This document shows, piece by piece, positions 24,049-32,993 of a DNA stretch of 64,000 nt (its first letter is position 1; each line of letters opens with the position of its first letter). Origin of the DNA: RBG-16-66-20 sp052386675 (lineage in GTDB: Bacteria; Pseudomonadota; Gammaproteobacteria; Burkholderiales; SG8-39); the NCBI GenBank assembly GCA_052386675.1, contig JBQTJX010000009.1, forward strand, positions 1 to 64,000. Direction: 5' to 3'. Made by a program: the position numbers and the translations under genes. Below the pieces are notes generated by a model. The model had not been told where the DNA came from. It saw only the letters and a program-made list of their open reading frames with translations, and searched no databases.

Positions 24049-25548
24049 ATGCGATTCGTCATAGCCCAGATGAAGCATGAGACCAACACCTTCTCCCCGG
24101 TGCCAACGCCGCTCGCCCGCTTCGCGCGCGGCGGCGGCACGCCATTGGAGGGCGACGCGGTGCGCGAGGCCTTCAAGGGCACCGGCACCGCGATCGGCGC
24201 CTTCATCGAGGCCGCGGACGAGGCGGGCGCCGAGGTTGTCTACCCGGTGGCCGGAAATGCCGCCCCGAGCGGCCCGGTGCAGTCCACCGCCTATGAGCAC
24301 ATGGCCGGCCGCATCGTCGCGTCCGTGGCCAATGGCTGCGACGCGGTGCTGCTCGACCTGCATGGCGCCATGGTCACGGAGGAGCACGACGATGGCGAGG
24401 GCGAGCTGCTGCGGAGGATCCGCGCCGTGGCGCCCGCGGTTCCAATCGCGGTTGCGCTCGACATGCATACCAACTTGTCGCCGGAGATGGCGCGCCTGGC
24501 CACGACCATCGCCGGCTACCAGACCTACCCGCACGTGGACATGCATGAAACGGGCTGGCGCGCGGCGCGGCCGGTGCTGGCGATGCTGGAGGGCCGGGCG
24601 CGCCCCGTGCTTGCGGCCGGCGCCCGGCCGATGCTGCCGCACGTCATGCGCCAGTCGAGCCTGGACTCGCCCAACAGGGAGATCCAGGCGCGGGCGCGCG
24701 ACATGGAGCGCCGCGGTGACGCGCTGGCGGCGACCTTCTATGTCGGTTTCCCGCACGCAGACATCCCGATCGCGGGCAGCTCGGCGGTCGTGGTGACCGA
24801 CGGCGATGCGGCGCGCGCGAGGGCGCTGAGCGAGGAATTGCTCGACATGGCCTGGGCCGCTCGAGAGCAGTTCGTCTACCGGCCCGAGCCGCTGCGCGAG
24901 TCCATCGCCCGAGCCATGCGCCTGCGCGCCGGCCCGGTGGTGCTGCTGGATCACTACGACAACTGCGCCTCGGGCGGCACCATGGACACCATGACGGTGC
25001 TGGAGGCGCTCATCGAGGTCGGCATCGACGATGCCTGCGCCTTTGCCATCTGCGACCCGGCCGCGGTGGATCAGATGAAGCGCGCCGGCGAGGGCGCGCG
25101 CGTCACCCTGTCGCTGGGCGGCAAGTCCGACCTGCCGTCGCTGGGCCTCAAGGGCCGGCCGCTCGCGGTCACCGGCAACGTGCGCAAGCTCGTCAACGGG
25201 CTGTACCGCAACGAGGGCCCGATGGCGCGCGGCGAGCTGATGGACATGGGCGCGGCCGGGGTGCTGGACACCGGGCGCATCGAGATCGCCGTGATTTCGC
25301 GCCACGTCGAGCCGCACGACATCGCCGCGTTCAGGGTGCTGGGCCTGGACCCGGAGAAGCGCCGCTACGTGATGCTCAAGAGCCGCGTGCACTGGCGCGC
25401 GGGGCTGGGCCCGCTCGCGCGCGAGGTCGTCGAGTGCGCCGGCACAGGCGTGTGCACCTCGGACTATTCGCAGCTGAACTTCCGCCGCGTGCGCCGGCCG
25501 GTCTATCCGCTGGACGCGGAATGCCTGCCGTCGCCGGTCGCTTTTTAG
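24049..25548 (+). CDS. M81/MlrC-family metallopeptidase-like protein
   Basis: The 499-residue protein matches the MlrC (DUF1485 plus MlrC C-terminal) family in length and motifs. It begins RFVIAQMKHETNTFSP, followed by LLDLHGAMVTEEHDDGEGELLRRIR, ALDMHTNLSPEMA and YQTYPHVDMHETGWRA, which hold the likely metal ligands. The C-terminal half has LLDHYDNCASGGTMDTM and the ending GVCTSDYSQLNFRRVRRPVYPLD. MlrC opens the linear tetrapeptide of microcystin degradation, but the family is wide and common in soil proteobacteria next to transporters, so the substrate here is unknown. It sits upstream of a kinase gene. Confidence 0.88.
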   Translation: MRFVIAQMKHETNTFSPVPTPLARFARGGGTPLEGDAVREAFKGTGTAIGAFIEAADEAGAEVVYPVAGNAAPSGPVQSTAYEHMAGRIVASVANGCDAVLLDLHGAMVTEEHDDGEGELLRRIRAVAPAVPIAVALDMHTNLSPEMARLATTIAGYQTYPHVDMHETGWRAARPVLAMLEGRARPVLAAGARPMLPHVMRQSSLDSPNREIQARARDMERRGDALAATFYVGFPHADIPIAGSSAVVVTDGDAARARALSEELLDMAWAAREQFVYRPEPLRESIARAMRLRAGPVVLLDHYDNCASGGTMDTMTVLEALIEVGIDDACAFAICDPAAVDQMKRAGEGARVTLSLGGKSDLPSLGLKGRPLAVTGNVRKLVNGLYRNEGPMARGELMDMGAAGVLDTGRIEIAVISRHVEPHDIAAFRVLGLDPEKRRYVMLKSRVHWRAGLGPLAREVVECAGTGVCTSDYSQLNFRRVRRPVYPLDAECLPSPVAF

Positions 25549-25563
25549 TGTAAATTCAAGCGC

Positions 25564-26853
25564 ATGGCGGGCGATTTCACACTGGACCTGAGCCTTCAGG
25601 TCGGCAAGTACGACATCCAGAAGCTGCTCGGCAAGGGCGCGACCGGTACGGTCTATCTCGCGCGCGACACCTTCACCGGCAAGGAAGTCGCGCTGAAGAC
25701 CATCGAGCCCGAGGTGTTCTCCGACCCCGAATTCGGCACCGTCTACCGCTCGCAGTTCCTCAACGAAGCCTCGCTGGCGGGCAAGCTCCGCCATCCCTAC
25801 ATCGTGCAGATCCTGGACGCGGTGGTGGAGGAGAATTCGGGCCACATCGCCATGGAGCTGGTGATGGGCGGCGACCTGTCGCAGTACGTCACCGAGGGCA
25901 AGCTGCTGCCGGTCGCCGACGTGCTGCAGATCGGCTTCAAGCTGTGCGGCGCGCTGGACTACGCCTTCAAGGAAGGCATCGTCCACCGCGACCTGAAACC
26001 GGCCAACATCATGGTGGCCAAGGGCAACGACATCAAGATCGCCGACTTCGGCGCCGCCTTCCTGAGGAAGAGCCAGGTGGTGCAGACCGCCTCGATGGGC
26101 TCGCCGTTCTACATGTCGCCCGAGCAGATCGAGGGCAAGGACCTCACCTTCCACAGCGATATGTATTCCATCGGCGTTGCGCTCTATGAGCTGCTCACCG
26201 GCAAGCGCCCGTTTGGCGGCGCGACAATCGAGGCGCTGGTGGACGCGATCCTGCACCAGTCGGCGCCGCCGCCCTCCAGCGTGCGCGCCGACCTGCCCAA
26301 GGACATCGACGCGGTGATCCTGAAGGCGCTGGGCAAGAAGCCCGACCACCGTTACGCCAGCTGGAACGAGTTCGCCATCGAGCTCTCCAAGGTCGGGCAG
26401 CTGGTGCTGCCGCCGGGGGCGATCCCGGACAGCGAGAAATTCGTGGCGCTGAAGGGCGTCGAGATGCTCTCGGGGCTCACCGACGCCGAGCTGCTCGAGC
26501 TGGCCGGGGCCGGCACCTGGTCACGGGTGGAGGCCCGCAAGACCCTGATCAGGGAGGGCGAGGCGGGCTCCAGCTTCTATTTCCTCGCCAAGGGCGAGGT
26601 GAAAATCACGCAGAAGGGGCGCCTGCTCAATCTGGTGAACGTCCGCGAGTTCTTCGGCGAGATGTCCTGGATCTACGGCGGCCTGCTGGAGCGCCAGGCC
26701 ACGGTCGACTCGATGACCGAGCTGCTGGTGGCCGAGTTCGAGCCCACCGAGCTGGCGAAGATCAGCCTGGGGGCGCAGCTGTACCTGACGCGCGCGCTGG
26801 TGCGAAACCTCGTCGACCGGCTGACGCTCGCCAACACGCGCCTGGCGCGCTGA
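25564..26853 (+). CDS. Ser/Thr protein kinase with C-terminal cyclic-nucleotide-binding domain
   Basis: The 429-residue protein has a complete Hanks-type kinase domain (about 15-275): GKGATGTVYLA loop, Lys in VALKTIEP, HRDLKPANIM (H141, D143), ADFG (D161), SPFYMSPEQ and SDMYSIGVALYELLTGKRPF. A CNB domain fills residues ~305-420 (LIREGEAGSSFYFLAKGEVKITQ, REFFGEMSWIYGG). It has no membrane segment. A cyclic nucleotide probably tunes the kinase, much as in PKG, though here the CNB follows the kinase. TAAATT (25551-25556) ends seven bases before the ATG with no ribosome site, suggesting a leaderless transcript. Two Bug genes follow. Confidence 0.92.
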   Translation: MAGDFTLDLSLQVGKYDIQKLLGKGATGTVYLARDTFTGKEVALKTIEPEVFSDPEFGTVYRSQFLNEASLAGKLRHPYIVQILDAVVEENSGHIAMELVMGGDLSQYVTEGKLLPVADVLQIGFKLCGALDYAFKEGIVHRDLKPANIMVAKGNDIKIADFGAAFLRKSQVVQTASMGSPFYMSPEQIEGKDLTFHSDMYSIGVALYELLTGKRPFGGATIEALVDAILHQSAPPPSSVRADLPKDIDAVILKALGKKPDHRYASWNEFAIELSKVGQLVLPPGAIPDSEKFVALKGVEMLSGLTDAELLELAGAGTWSRVEARKTLIREGEAGSSFYFLAKGEVKITQKGRLLNLVNVREFFGEMSWIYGGLLERQATVDSMTELLVAEFEPTELAKISLGAQLYLTRALVRNLVDRLTLANTRLAR

Positions 26854-26865
26854 AAGGATCGAATC

Positions 26866-27825
26866 GTGTCCCGCCTGCTTGCGTTGCTGCTTGCGATTGC
26901 CTCCGCCTCCGCGTGGGCGCAGACCTTCCCCAGCCGGCCGGTGAAGCTGGTGGTCGGATTCGCCCCCGGCGGCGCCGCGGATTTTGTCGCGCGCGTGTTC
27001 CAGGAGCCGCTATCGAAGGAACTCGGCCAGCCGATCGTGGTGGAGAACCGCCCCGGAGCGGGTTCCAGCATCGCGGCGGAGGCCGCGGCCCGCAGCCCGG
27101 CCGACGGCTACACCGTGCTCATCGCCAGTCCCTCCAGCATCCTGGTCAACCCGATCATCAGCCCGCGCAAGGAGTTCGATCCGTTGCGCGACCTGGTCCC
27201 GGTGACGAAGGTTACGACCTCGCCGCTCATCGTCGCGGTCCATCCGGCGGTGCCCGCGGCGAACCTGCGCGAGCTGATTGCCTACGCCAAGCGCAACCCC
27301 GGCAAGCTCAACTACGCCACCTCCGGTTCCGGCGCCGCGCCGCACCTGGCCGCTGTGTTGTTCATGCGCCTCGCGGGCGTGGACATGGTGCATGTGCCGT
27401 TCAAGGGCGGGGCACCGGCGGTCCAGTCGGTGCTCGCGGGCGACACGCAGCTGTCCTTCGCCACGCCGCCCTCTGTGCTGCCGCTGGTGCAGGCAGGGCG
27501 CCTGCGCGCGCTTGGCGTGACGAGCCGGCAGGCCACTGCGCTCGTTCCGGGCGTGCCCGGGATGGCGGAGGCCGGCCTCCCCGACTACGAGATCGGCTTC
27601 TGGTACGGCTTCTTCGTGCCCAGGGGCACGCCGGATGCGGTCGTGAAGCGCCTCTACGACGCCTCTGCAGTGGTGCTTGCCAACCCGGCCTCCGGCAAGG
27701 CGCTGGCCAAGGAGGGCACCGAAACCTCCGGGTCGAAATCGCCGCAGGATTTCGCCGCTTTCATCGCCGAGGAGGCGAAATTGTGGGCCAAGCTGGTCAA
27801 GGACTCCGGGGCGAAGGCAGAATAG
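26866..27825 (+). CDS. Bug-family solute-binding protein
   Basis: The 319-residue exported protein starts with a short signal peptide (LLALLLAIASASAWA) and then the Bug hallmark QTFPSRPVKLVVGFAPGGAADFVAR, ENRPGAGSSIAAE, ADGYTVLIAS, VPFKGGAPAVQSVLAGDTQLSF. The start is GTG at 26866, 12 bases after the kinase stop. No TctAB genes are near, so it is an orphan binding protein as is common in Burkholderiales. Its ligand may be an aromatic or dicarboxylic acid. A second Bug gene follows after 20 bases. Confidence 0.9.
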   Translation: MSRLLALLLAIASASAWAQTFPSRPVKLVVGFAPGGAADFVARVFQEPLSKELGQPIVVENRPGAGSSIAAEAAARSPADGYTVLIASPSSILVNPIISPRKEFDPLRDLVPVTKVTTSPLIVAVHPAVPAANLRELIAYAKRNPGKLNYATSGSGAAPHLAAVLFMRLAGVDMVHVPFKGGAPAVQSVLAGDTQLSFATPPSVLPLVQAGRLRALGVTSRQATALVPGVPGMAEAGLPDYEIGFWYGFFVPRGTPDAVVKRLYDASAVVLANPASGKALAKEGTETSGSKSPQDFAAFIAEEAKLWAKLVKDSGAKAE

Positions 27826-27845
27826 GCGGCAGGAGGAGGACCAGG

Positions 27846-28808
27846 ATGAAACGAATGATCGCAGGGGCGCTTGGCGCGCTGCTGGCCGGTGGCGCGCTGG
27901 CCCAGGGCGCGTTCCCAAGCCGCTCCATCACCATGATCGTGGGTTTCGCCCCGGGCGGCGGCACCGATACCGCGGCGCGCATCATTGCCAAGAAGCTGTC
28001 CGAGACCATGGGGCAGTCCGTGGTGGTGGAGAACCGTCCCGGCGCCGGCGGCAATATCGCCCAGGAACTGGGCGCCAAGGCGACGCCCGACGGGCACACC
28101 ATCCTGCTCGCCTCGCCGGGACCGCTGACAGTGGCGCCGCACATGATCGCGAAGCTGCCCTATGACGCGAAGCGCGATTTCGCGCCGATCACCATGGCGG
28201 TGTCGTTCCCCAACGTGCTGGTGGTCGGCGCCTCGGTGCCGGCGAACAACCTGGCCGAGTTCATCACCCTGGCCAACTCGAAACCCGGCACGATCAACTA
28301 CGGCAGCTCCGGGATCGGCGGCATCGGCCACCTCGCCGGCGAGCTGCTGAAGTCGATGGCCAAGGTCAACATCGTGCACGTGCCCTACAAGGGCGGCGCG
28401 CCGGCCATGACCGACCTGCTGGGCGGGCAGATCGCGGGCATTTTCGCCACGCCGATCACGGCCGGGCCGCACATCCGCAACGGCAAGATCCGCGCGCTGG
28501 CCACCACCGGCGCGACGCGCGGCGGCGGCATGCCCGATGTGCCGACGGTCGCCGAGTCGGGCTATCCGGGCTACGAGGCGGTGAACTGGTATTGCTACGT
28601 GGTGCCGGCGAAGACGCCGAAGGACGTACAGAATCGCTGGCACAAGGAACTGTCGGCGGTGCTGAACAACGCCGACATCCGCACCCAGCTGGGCTCGCAC
28701 GGCATGGATTCGGTGCCGAACACGCCCGACGCCCTGCAGCGCTACATCGACCGCGAATACGAGACCTGGGGCAAGGTCGTGCGCGAGGCGAAGATCAGCG
28801 CCAACTGA
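27846..28808 (+). CDS. Bug-family solute-binding protein
   Basis: The 320-residue protein has signal peptide MIAGALGALLAGGALA and the Bug core AFPSRSITMIVGFAPGGGTDTAARI, ENRPGAGGNIAQE, PDGHTILLASPG, VPYKGGAPAMTDLLGGQIAG, MPDVPTVAESGYPG. It lies 20 bases after another Bug gene, with a strong AGGAGGAGGA ribosome site. The two are about 40% alike by eye over the core, so they look like an old tandem duplication. The pair has no transporter genes beside it. The hairpin at 28818 lies ten bases after its stop and probably ends the transcript. Confidence 0.9.
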   Translation: MKRMIAGALGALLAGGALAQGAFPSRSITMIVGFAPGGGTDTAARIIAKKLSETMGQSVVVENRPGAGGNIAQELGAKATPDGHTILLASPGPLTVAPHMIAKLPYDAKRDFAPITMAVSFPNVLVVGASVPANNLAEFITLANSKPGTINYGSSGIGGIGHLAGELLKSMAKVNIVHVPYKGGAPAMTDLLGGQIAGIFATPITAGPHIRNGKIRALATTGATRGGGMPDVPTVAESGYPGYEAVNWYCYVVPAKTPKDVQNRWHKELSAVLNNADIRTQLGSHGMDSVPNTPDALQRYIDREYETWGKVVREAKISAN

Positions 28809-28817
28809 ACGAACGGA

Positions 28818-28873
28818 GAAACCAGGGACGGACCACGATTTCCGCCGGGAAATCGTGGTCCGTCCCTGGTTTC
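28818..28873. repeat. 26-bp-stem hairpin repeat, GGGAC class (terminator-like)
   Basis: A perfect 26-bp inverted repeat (28818-28843 / 28848-28873) with loop GCCG lies between convergent genes. It carries CAGGGACGGACCACGATTTC in one arm. The arm shares the pattern CAGGGAC-GNNCCACGATTTCC with the hairpin at 45721-45777 and with the half copy at 11390. It should stop transcription from both sides. Confidence 0.85.
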
Positions 28874-28883
28874 CTCCGATTTC

Positions 28884-29858
28884 CTAGGGCATGCGGACGA
28901 CGATCTTGCCGGCGTGGGCGTTGGATTCCATGTAGGCCTTCGCCGCCGGCATGTCCGCGAAATCGAACACCCGGTCCACGAGCGGCTTGATGCGGCCGTC
29001 GGCCACCGCGGGCAGGAAGGTCTGGATGAAGCCCATCACGCTCTCGCAGCGCTGTTCGGCGTTGCGCAGCTTGTTGGACACGCCGTAGATCCGCAGCCGC
29101 TTGGCGTGCACCGCGTCAAGGTCGATCTCGGCCTTGAGCGACCCGTCGACGTAGCCCACGATCGCCATGCGCCCCTGGAAGCCCAGGGCGCGGATCGCCT
29201 CCGGAAACACCGTGCCGCCCACCGAGTTGACGCACAGGTCGGCGCCCCGTTTGCCGGTCGCCTCCATCACCGCGGCGCTGAAATCGCCCTGGCGCGTGCA
29301 CAGCGCGACGTCCAGGCCGAGCGGCTTCAGCTTGTCCAGCTTCACCTGCGAGCCGGAGGTGCCGATGACTTTCGCGCCCAGCGCCTTGCCCGCCTGCAGC
29401 GCGGCCACGCCCACGCCGGAGGTGACGCCCAGCACCAGCAGCCATTCGCCGGCCTTCAGGCCGCCCTGCGCCACCAGCATGTCGTGCACCACCATGAAGG
29501 CGATCGGCGTCGCCGCGGCTTCCTCCCAGGACAGGCGCGCCGGCACCGGGATGGCGTCGCAGGCGTCCATCAGCGCGTACTCGGCGAAGGAACCGATGAT
29601 GCGGCCCATGAGGCGGTCGCCGGCGCTGAAACCGGATACGCCGGGACCGGATTTCACCACCTCGCCGGCCCCTTCGATGCCCAGGGGCTTCGCCTTGCCG
29701 GCGGCGGTCAGGCCATGGCCGCCGATCAGCTCGCCGCGGTTGAATCCGGCCGCGCGCATGCGCAGCAGCATCTGCCCGGGGCCGGGCTCGGGATTGGGGA
29801 TGTCCCGCGCATCCAGCGCGGTTTCGCTGCCGTTGGCTTGAATCCAGTATGAGCGCAT
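28884..29858 (-). CDS. MDR-family zinc-type oxidoreductase (quinone oxidoreductase-like)
   Basis: The 324-residue protein has a GroES-like N-terminus (MRSYWIQANGSETALDARDIPNPEPGPGQMLLRMRAAGFNRGELI) and a Rossmann domain (LLVLGVTSGVGVAALQAGKALGAKVIGTSGSQ, about residues 140-170). It ends MESNAHAGKIVVRMP. Lack of the structural-zinc Cys cluster places it with NADPH:quinone/enoyl reductases of the MDR superfamily. Divergent from the aldehyde dehydrogenase gene with 56 bases between the starts. It resembles what the pseudogene at 955-1694 must have been. Confidence 0.88.
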   Translation of the reverse strand: MRSYWIQANGSETALDARDIPNPEPGPGQMLLRMRAAGFNRGELIGGHGLTAAGKAKPLGIEGAGEVVKSGPGVSGFSAGDRLMGRIIGSFAEYALMDACDAIPVPARLSWEEAAATPIAFMVVHDMLVAQGGLKAGEWLLVLGVTSGVGVAALQAGKALGAKVIGTSGSQVKLDKLKPLGLDVALCTRQGDFSAAVMEATGKRGADLCVNSVGGTVFPEAIRALGFQGRMAIVGYVDGSLKAEIDLDAVHAKRLRIYGVSNKLRNAEQRCESVMGFIQTFLPAVADGRIKPLVDRVFDFADMPAAKAYMESNAHAGKIVVRMP

Positions 29859-29914
29859 AGGGGCGGCAGTTTAATATGGGTTACGAGCCCAAAGGGCGGC
29901 GAGGAGGCAAAAAC

Positions 29915-31351
29915 ATGAAGGTCCACCAGAATTTCATCAACGGCGAGTGGATGGCGGCGCCGCAGGCGGCGCCCAACCTGAATCCGTCCAACGTGTCCGA
30001 TGTCGTGGGCGAGTACGCCCGCGCCGACGAGGCCCAGGTGCGCGCCGCGGTCGCCGCAGCCCGCGCCGCGTTCCCCGCCTGGTCGCGCGGCGGCATCCAG
30101 CAGCGCTCGGACATCCTTGACAAGATCGGCAACGAGATCCTGGCGCGCAAGGATGAACTTGGCACGCTGCTCTCGCGCGAGGAAGGCAAGACCAAACCCG
30201 AGGGAATCGGCGAGGCCATGCGCGCCGGCTACATCTTCAAGTTCTTCGCTGGCGAGGTCCTCCGGCTCTCGGGCGAGCTGCTGCCCTCGGTGCGCCCCGG
30301 CCTCAAGGTGGAAATCACCCGCGAACCCGTGGGCGTGGTGGGGATCATCACGCCGTGGAATTTCCCGATCGCCATTCCGGCCTGGAAAATCGCGCCGGCG
30401 CTTGCCTATGGCAACTGCGTGGTGTTCAAGCCCGCGGACCTGGTGCCCGGCTGCGCCTGGGCGCTGGCGGAAATCATCGCCCGCGCCGGCCTGCCCAATG
30501 GCGTGTTCAACCTGGTCATGGGCCGCGGCTCCGTGGTCGGGGAGATCCTGTCGACCTCGCCCGAGATCGACGCGGTGAGCTTCACCGGGTCGGTGCCCAC
30601 CGGCAAGCGCGTGGCGCAGAACTGCGCCGCGCGCCTCGCCAAGGTGCAGCTGGAAATGGGCGGCAAGAACCCGCAGGTGGTGCTGGACGACGCGGACCTG
30701 GACACCGCGGTCAACGTCTGCCTGCAGAGCGCCTTCTTCTCCACCGGACAGCGCTGCACCGCGGCCAGCCGGCTGGTGGTGACCCAGGGGATCCACGACC
30801 GCTTCGTCGCCGCGCTCACCGCGAAGATGAAAGGCTTGAAGGTGGACGACGCCCTCAAGGAAGGCACCGACATCGGCCCGGTGGTGGACCCCTCGCAGCT
30901 CGAGCAGGACCTGAAATACATCGAAATCGGGAAGACGGAAGGCGCCACCCTCGCCGCGGGCGGGCAGGTGCTAAAGCGCGCCACCGAGGGCTACTACCTG
31001 GAGCCGGCGCTCTTCACCGGGTCCACGGCGCAGATGCAGATCAACCGCGAGGAGATCTTTGGCCCGGTGGCCTCGGTCATCCGCGTGAAGGACTACGACG
31101 AGGCGCTGGCCGTGGCCAACGACACGCCGTTCGGCCTCTCATCGGGCATCGCCACCACCTCGTTGAAGCATGCCGAGCACTTCAAGCGCAATTCGGCCGC
31201 GGGGATGGTGATGGTGAACCTGCCCACCGCGGGCGTGGACTACCACGTTCCCTTCGGCGGCCGCAAAGGCTCCAGCTACGGGCCGCGCGAGCAGGGGCGC
31301 TACGCGGCGGAGTTCTACACCATCGTCAAGACGGCGTATGTCAGTCCTTGA
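29915..31351 (+). CDS. NAD(P)-dependent aldehyde dehydrogenase, possibly 2-ketoglutarate-semialdehyde type
   Basis: The 478-residue protein matches ALDH in length. Landmarks are ITPWNFPIAIPAWKIAPALAYGNCVVFKPA, FTGSVPTGKRVA, catalytic Glu in LEMGGKNP (about residue 247), catalytic Cys (C281 in GQRCTAAS), and EIFGPVASV. EMGGKNPQVVLDDADLDTAV and HVPFGGRKGSSYGPREQG fit alpha-ketoglutaric-semialdehyde/2,5-dioxovalerate-like dehydrogenases. In this setting it could instead oxidise a ring-cleavage semialdehyde. I chose the ATG at 29915 because GAGGAGG lies right before it. It is convergent with the catabolic operon. Confidence 0.9.
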   Translation: MKVHQNFINGEWMAAPQAAPNLNPSNVSDVVGEYARADEAQVRAAVAAARAAFPAWSRGGIQQRSDILDKIGNEILARKDELGTLLSREEGKTKPEGIGEAMRAGYIFKFFAGEVLRLSGELLPSVRPGLKVEITREPVGVVGIITPWNFPIAIPAWKIAPALAYGNCVVFKPADLVPGCAWALAEIIARAGLPNGVFNLVMGRGSVVGEILSTSPEIDAVSFTGSVPTGKRVAQNCAARLAKVQLEMGGKNPQVVLDDADLDTAVNVCLQSAFFSTGQRCTAASRLVVTQGIHDRFVAALTAKMKGLKVDDALKEGTDIGPVVDPSQLEQDLKYIEIGKTEGATLAAGGQVLKRATEGYYLEPALFTGSTAQMQINREEIFGPVASVIRVKDYDEALAVANDTPFGLSSGIATTSLKHAEHFKRNSAAGMVMVNLPTAGVDYHVPFGGRKGSSYGPREQGRYAAEFYTIVKTAYVSP

Positions 31352-31377
31352 AGCAGGAACAGCCTGACCGGCTCGCG

Positions 31378-32157
31378 TCAGTGAAAGTGCACCGCCACGG
31401 TCCCGAGCGGCCCGTAGTCCACGCTGACCGTGTCGCCCTGGCGGACGGCGACGGGCCGGGTGAAGGAGCCAGCGAGCAGGAAGTGACCGGCGTCCAGGCC
31501 GACGCCGTAGGTCGCCAGCTTGTTCGCCAGCCAGACAATGCCCATCGCGGGATGGCCCAGCACCGCCGCTGCGACGCCTGATTCCTCGACCACCGCGTTC
31601 TTCGACAGGATGGCCGCGACCCAGCGCAGATCCACGTCAAAGGGCCGCACCACCCGCCCGCCCGTGATGACGCCGCCGCAGGCCGCGTTGTCCGCGATGT
31701 TGTCCTGGATCCTGCGCGGATAGTTCGAGCGCCCGTCGATCAGTTCGAGCGCGGGCACGACGTATTCGGTTGCGCGCATGACGTCGAACATCGTCACCCC
31801 CGGACCTTTCAGGGGCGCACCGAGGACGAAGGCAAGCTCGACCTCGATGCGCGGCACGATGTAGCGCGCCGCCTCCAGCGTCGTGCCGTCGTCGTGGAAC
31901 ATGTCGTCGAGCAGCACGCCATAGTCGGGTTCGTGGACTTTCGAGGCCGACTGCATGGCTTTCGAGGTGAGCCCGATCTTGTGGCCGAGCACTTTCCGGC
32001 CGGCCGCGATCTTCGCCGCGACGGCTTCGCCCTGGATGGCGTAGGCGTCCTCGATGCTGATATCAGGGTAGGTGGTGGTCAGCTGCACGCAGGGTGTCGC
32101 CGTCCGCTCCGCCTCGAGCATGGCGCGCGCGGCCGCCGAGCGCTCGGCCGCGTTCAT
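31378..32157 (-). CDS. 2-oxo-hept-3-ene-1,7-dioate hydratase-like (HpaH/MhpD family)
   Basis: The 259-residue protein fits the 2-keto-4-pentenoate/2-oxohepta-3-ene-1,7-dioate hydratase family. It has IQGEAVAAKIAAGRKVLGHKIGLTSKAMQ near residue 45, EPDYGVLLDDMF, a metal-binding region RIEVELAFVLGAPLKGPG, and the DNAACGGVITGG loop. HpaH adds water to the open-ring dienoate in homoprotocatechuate breakdown. Its start overlaps the stop of the FAH gene by ATGA. It is the last gene of a five-gene operon starting at 35222. No ring-cleaving dioxygenase is present, so substrate identity is inferred. Confidence 0.87.
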   Translation of the reverse strand: MNAAERSAAARAMLEAERTATPCVQLTTTYPDISIEDAYAIQGEAVAAKIAAGRKVLGHKIGLTSKAMQSASKVHEPDYGVLLDDMFHDDGTTLEAARYIVPRIEVELAFVLGAPLKGPGVTMFDVMRATEYVVPALELIDGRSNYPRRIQDNIADNAACGGVITGGRVVRPFDVDLRWVAAILSKNAVVEESGVAAAVLGHPAMGIVWLANKLATYGVGLDAGHFLLAGSFTRPVAVRQGDTVSVDYGPLGTVAVHFH

Positions 32158-32993
32158 GCCTGTTCGTCCGCCACGGTGTTGGAGAGCGTGCCGATGCCCG
32201 GGACTTCGACCTCGACCACGTCGCCCGCCTTGAGAAACTTCGGCGGCGTGAAGCGCACGCCGGCCCCGGTGGGCGTCCCGGTGCTGATGACGTCGCCCGG
32301 CACGAGCCGTGTCCAGAGGGAGATGTAGTGGATCAGGAAGCGGAAGCTGAACATCAGGCGCTCGGTACTGTCGTCCTGCCGCAGTTCTCCGTTCACCCGC
32401 GTCATCACGCGCAGCCGGTCGTAGCCTGGAAATTCATCGGCGGTGACCATCCAGGGTCCGATCGCGCCGCTCGCTTCCCAGTTCTTGCCCTGGGTGACGT
32501 TGAATTTGCCGTGCCGTACCCAGTCGCGGATGGTGCCTTCGTTCAGGCAGGTCAGGCCGGCGATGTGGCCTTCGGCCTCGCTTTCGGGGATGCGCCGACC
32601 GGCCTTGCCGATGACGATCGCGATCTCGCCTTCGTAGTCCAGTTGCGAGGATTCCGGTGGCCGCATCAGCATGCCGCGGTGGCCGACGAAGGAACCCGGA
32701 AAGCGCGGAAACACGCTGGGGTACTTGGGCGCCGCGGAGCCGTCCTTGTATTCCTCGTTGCGCTCGGCATAGTTGACGCCGACGCAGATGATCTTCTCGG
32801 GATGGGGAATCGGCGGCAGGAATCGTATCGCGTCGAGCGCGAAGTCGGCCCTGGCGCCCGGCGGCACCTCAATCGGGCCGGCGGCGAGTGCTTCGCGCAG
32901 GCCCGGATGGCGCGCGGACAGGTCGACCACGCCGTCGCCCGCGACGGCTCCCCAACGTGCCTTGCCGGCGGCTTCGAAGGAAATCAGTTTCAT
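32154..32993 (-). CDS. fumarylacetoacetate hydrolase-family protein (HpaG-like)
   Basis: The 279-residue protein has an N-terminal strap (KLISFEAAGKARWGAVAGDGVVDLS) and the FAH catalytic core. IICVGVNYAERNEEY begins it, SQLDYEGEIAIVIGKAGR carries the metal-binding acidic pair, and TIRDWVRHGKFNVTQGKNWEASGAIGPWMV holds active-site residues. It ends with the DVISTGTPTGAGVRFTPPKFLKAGD block. Family members hydrate, decarboxylate or hydrolyse acylpyruvates, for example HpaG or maleylpyruvate hydrolase. Its ATG overlaps the amidohydrolase stop by four bases and its stop overlaps the HpaH-like start. Confidence 0.88.
   Translation of the reverse strand: MKLISFEAAGKARWGAVAGDGVVDLSARHPGLREALAAGPIEVPPGARADFALDAIRFLPPIPHPEKIICVGVNYAERNEEYKDGSAAPKYPSVFPRFPGSFVGHRGMLMRPPESSQLDYEGEIAIVIGKAGRRIPESEAEGHIAGLTCLNEGTIRDWVRHGKFNVTQGKNWEASGAIGPWMVTADEFPGYDRLRVMTRVNGELRQDDSTERLMFSFRFLIHYISLWTRLVPGDVISTGTPTGAGVRFTPPKFLKAGDVVEVEVPGIGTLSNTVADEQA

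Noticed and set aside
24034..26349. 771-residue open frame on the minus strand under the M81 and kinase genes
   Set aside because: It is a GC-rich antisense frame, rich in Arg/His/Gly/Ala with no motif, fully covered by two well-supported genes.
28818..28873. CRISPR or integron attC-like site
   Set aside because: It is a single perfect hairpin with no spaced repeats, no cas or integrase genes.
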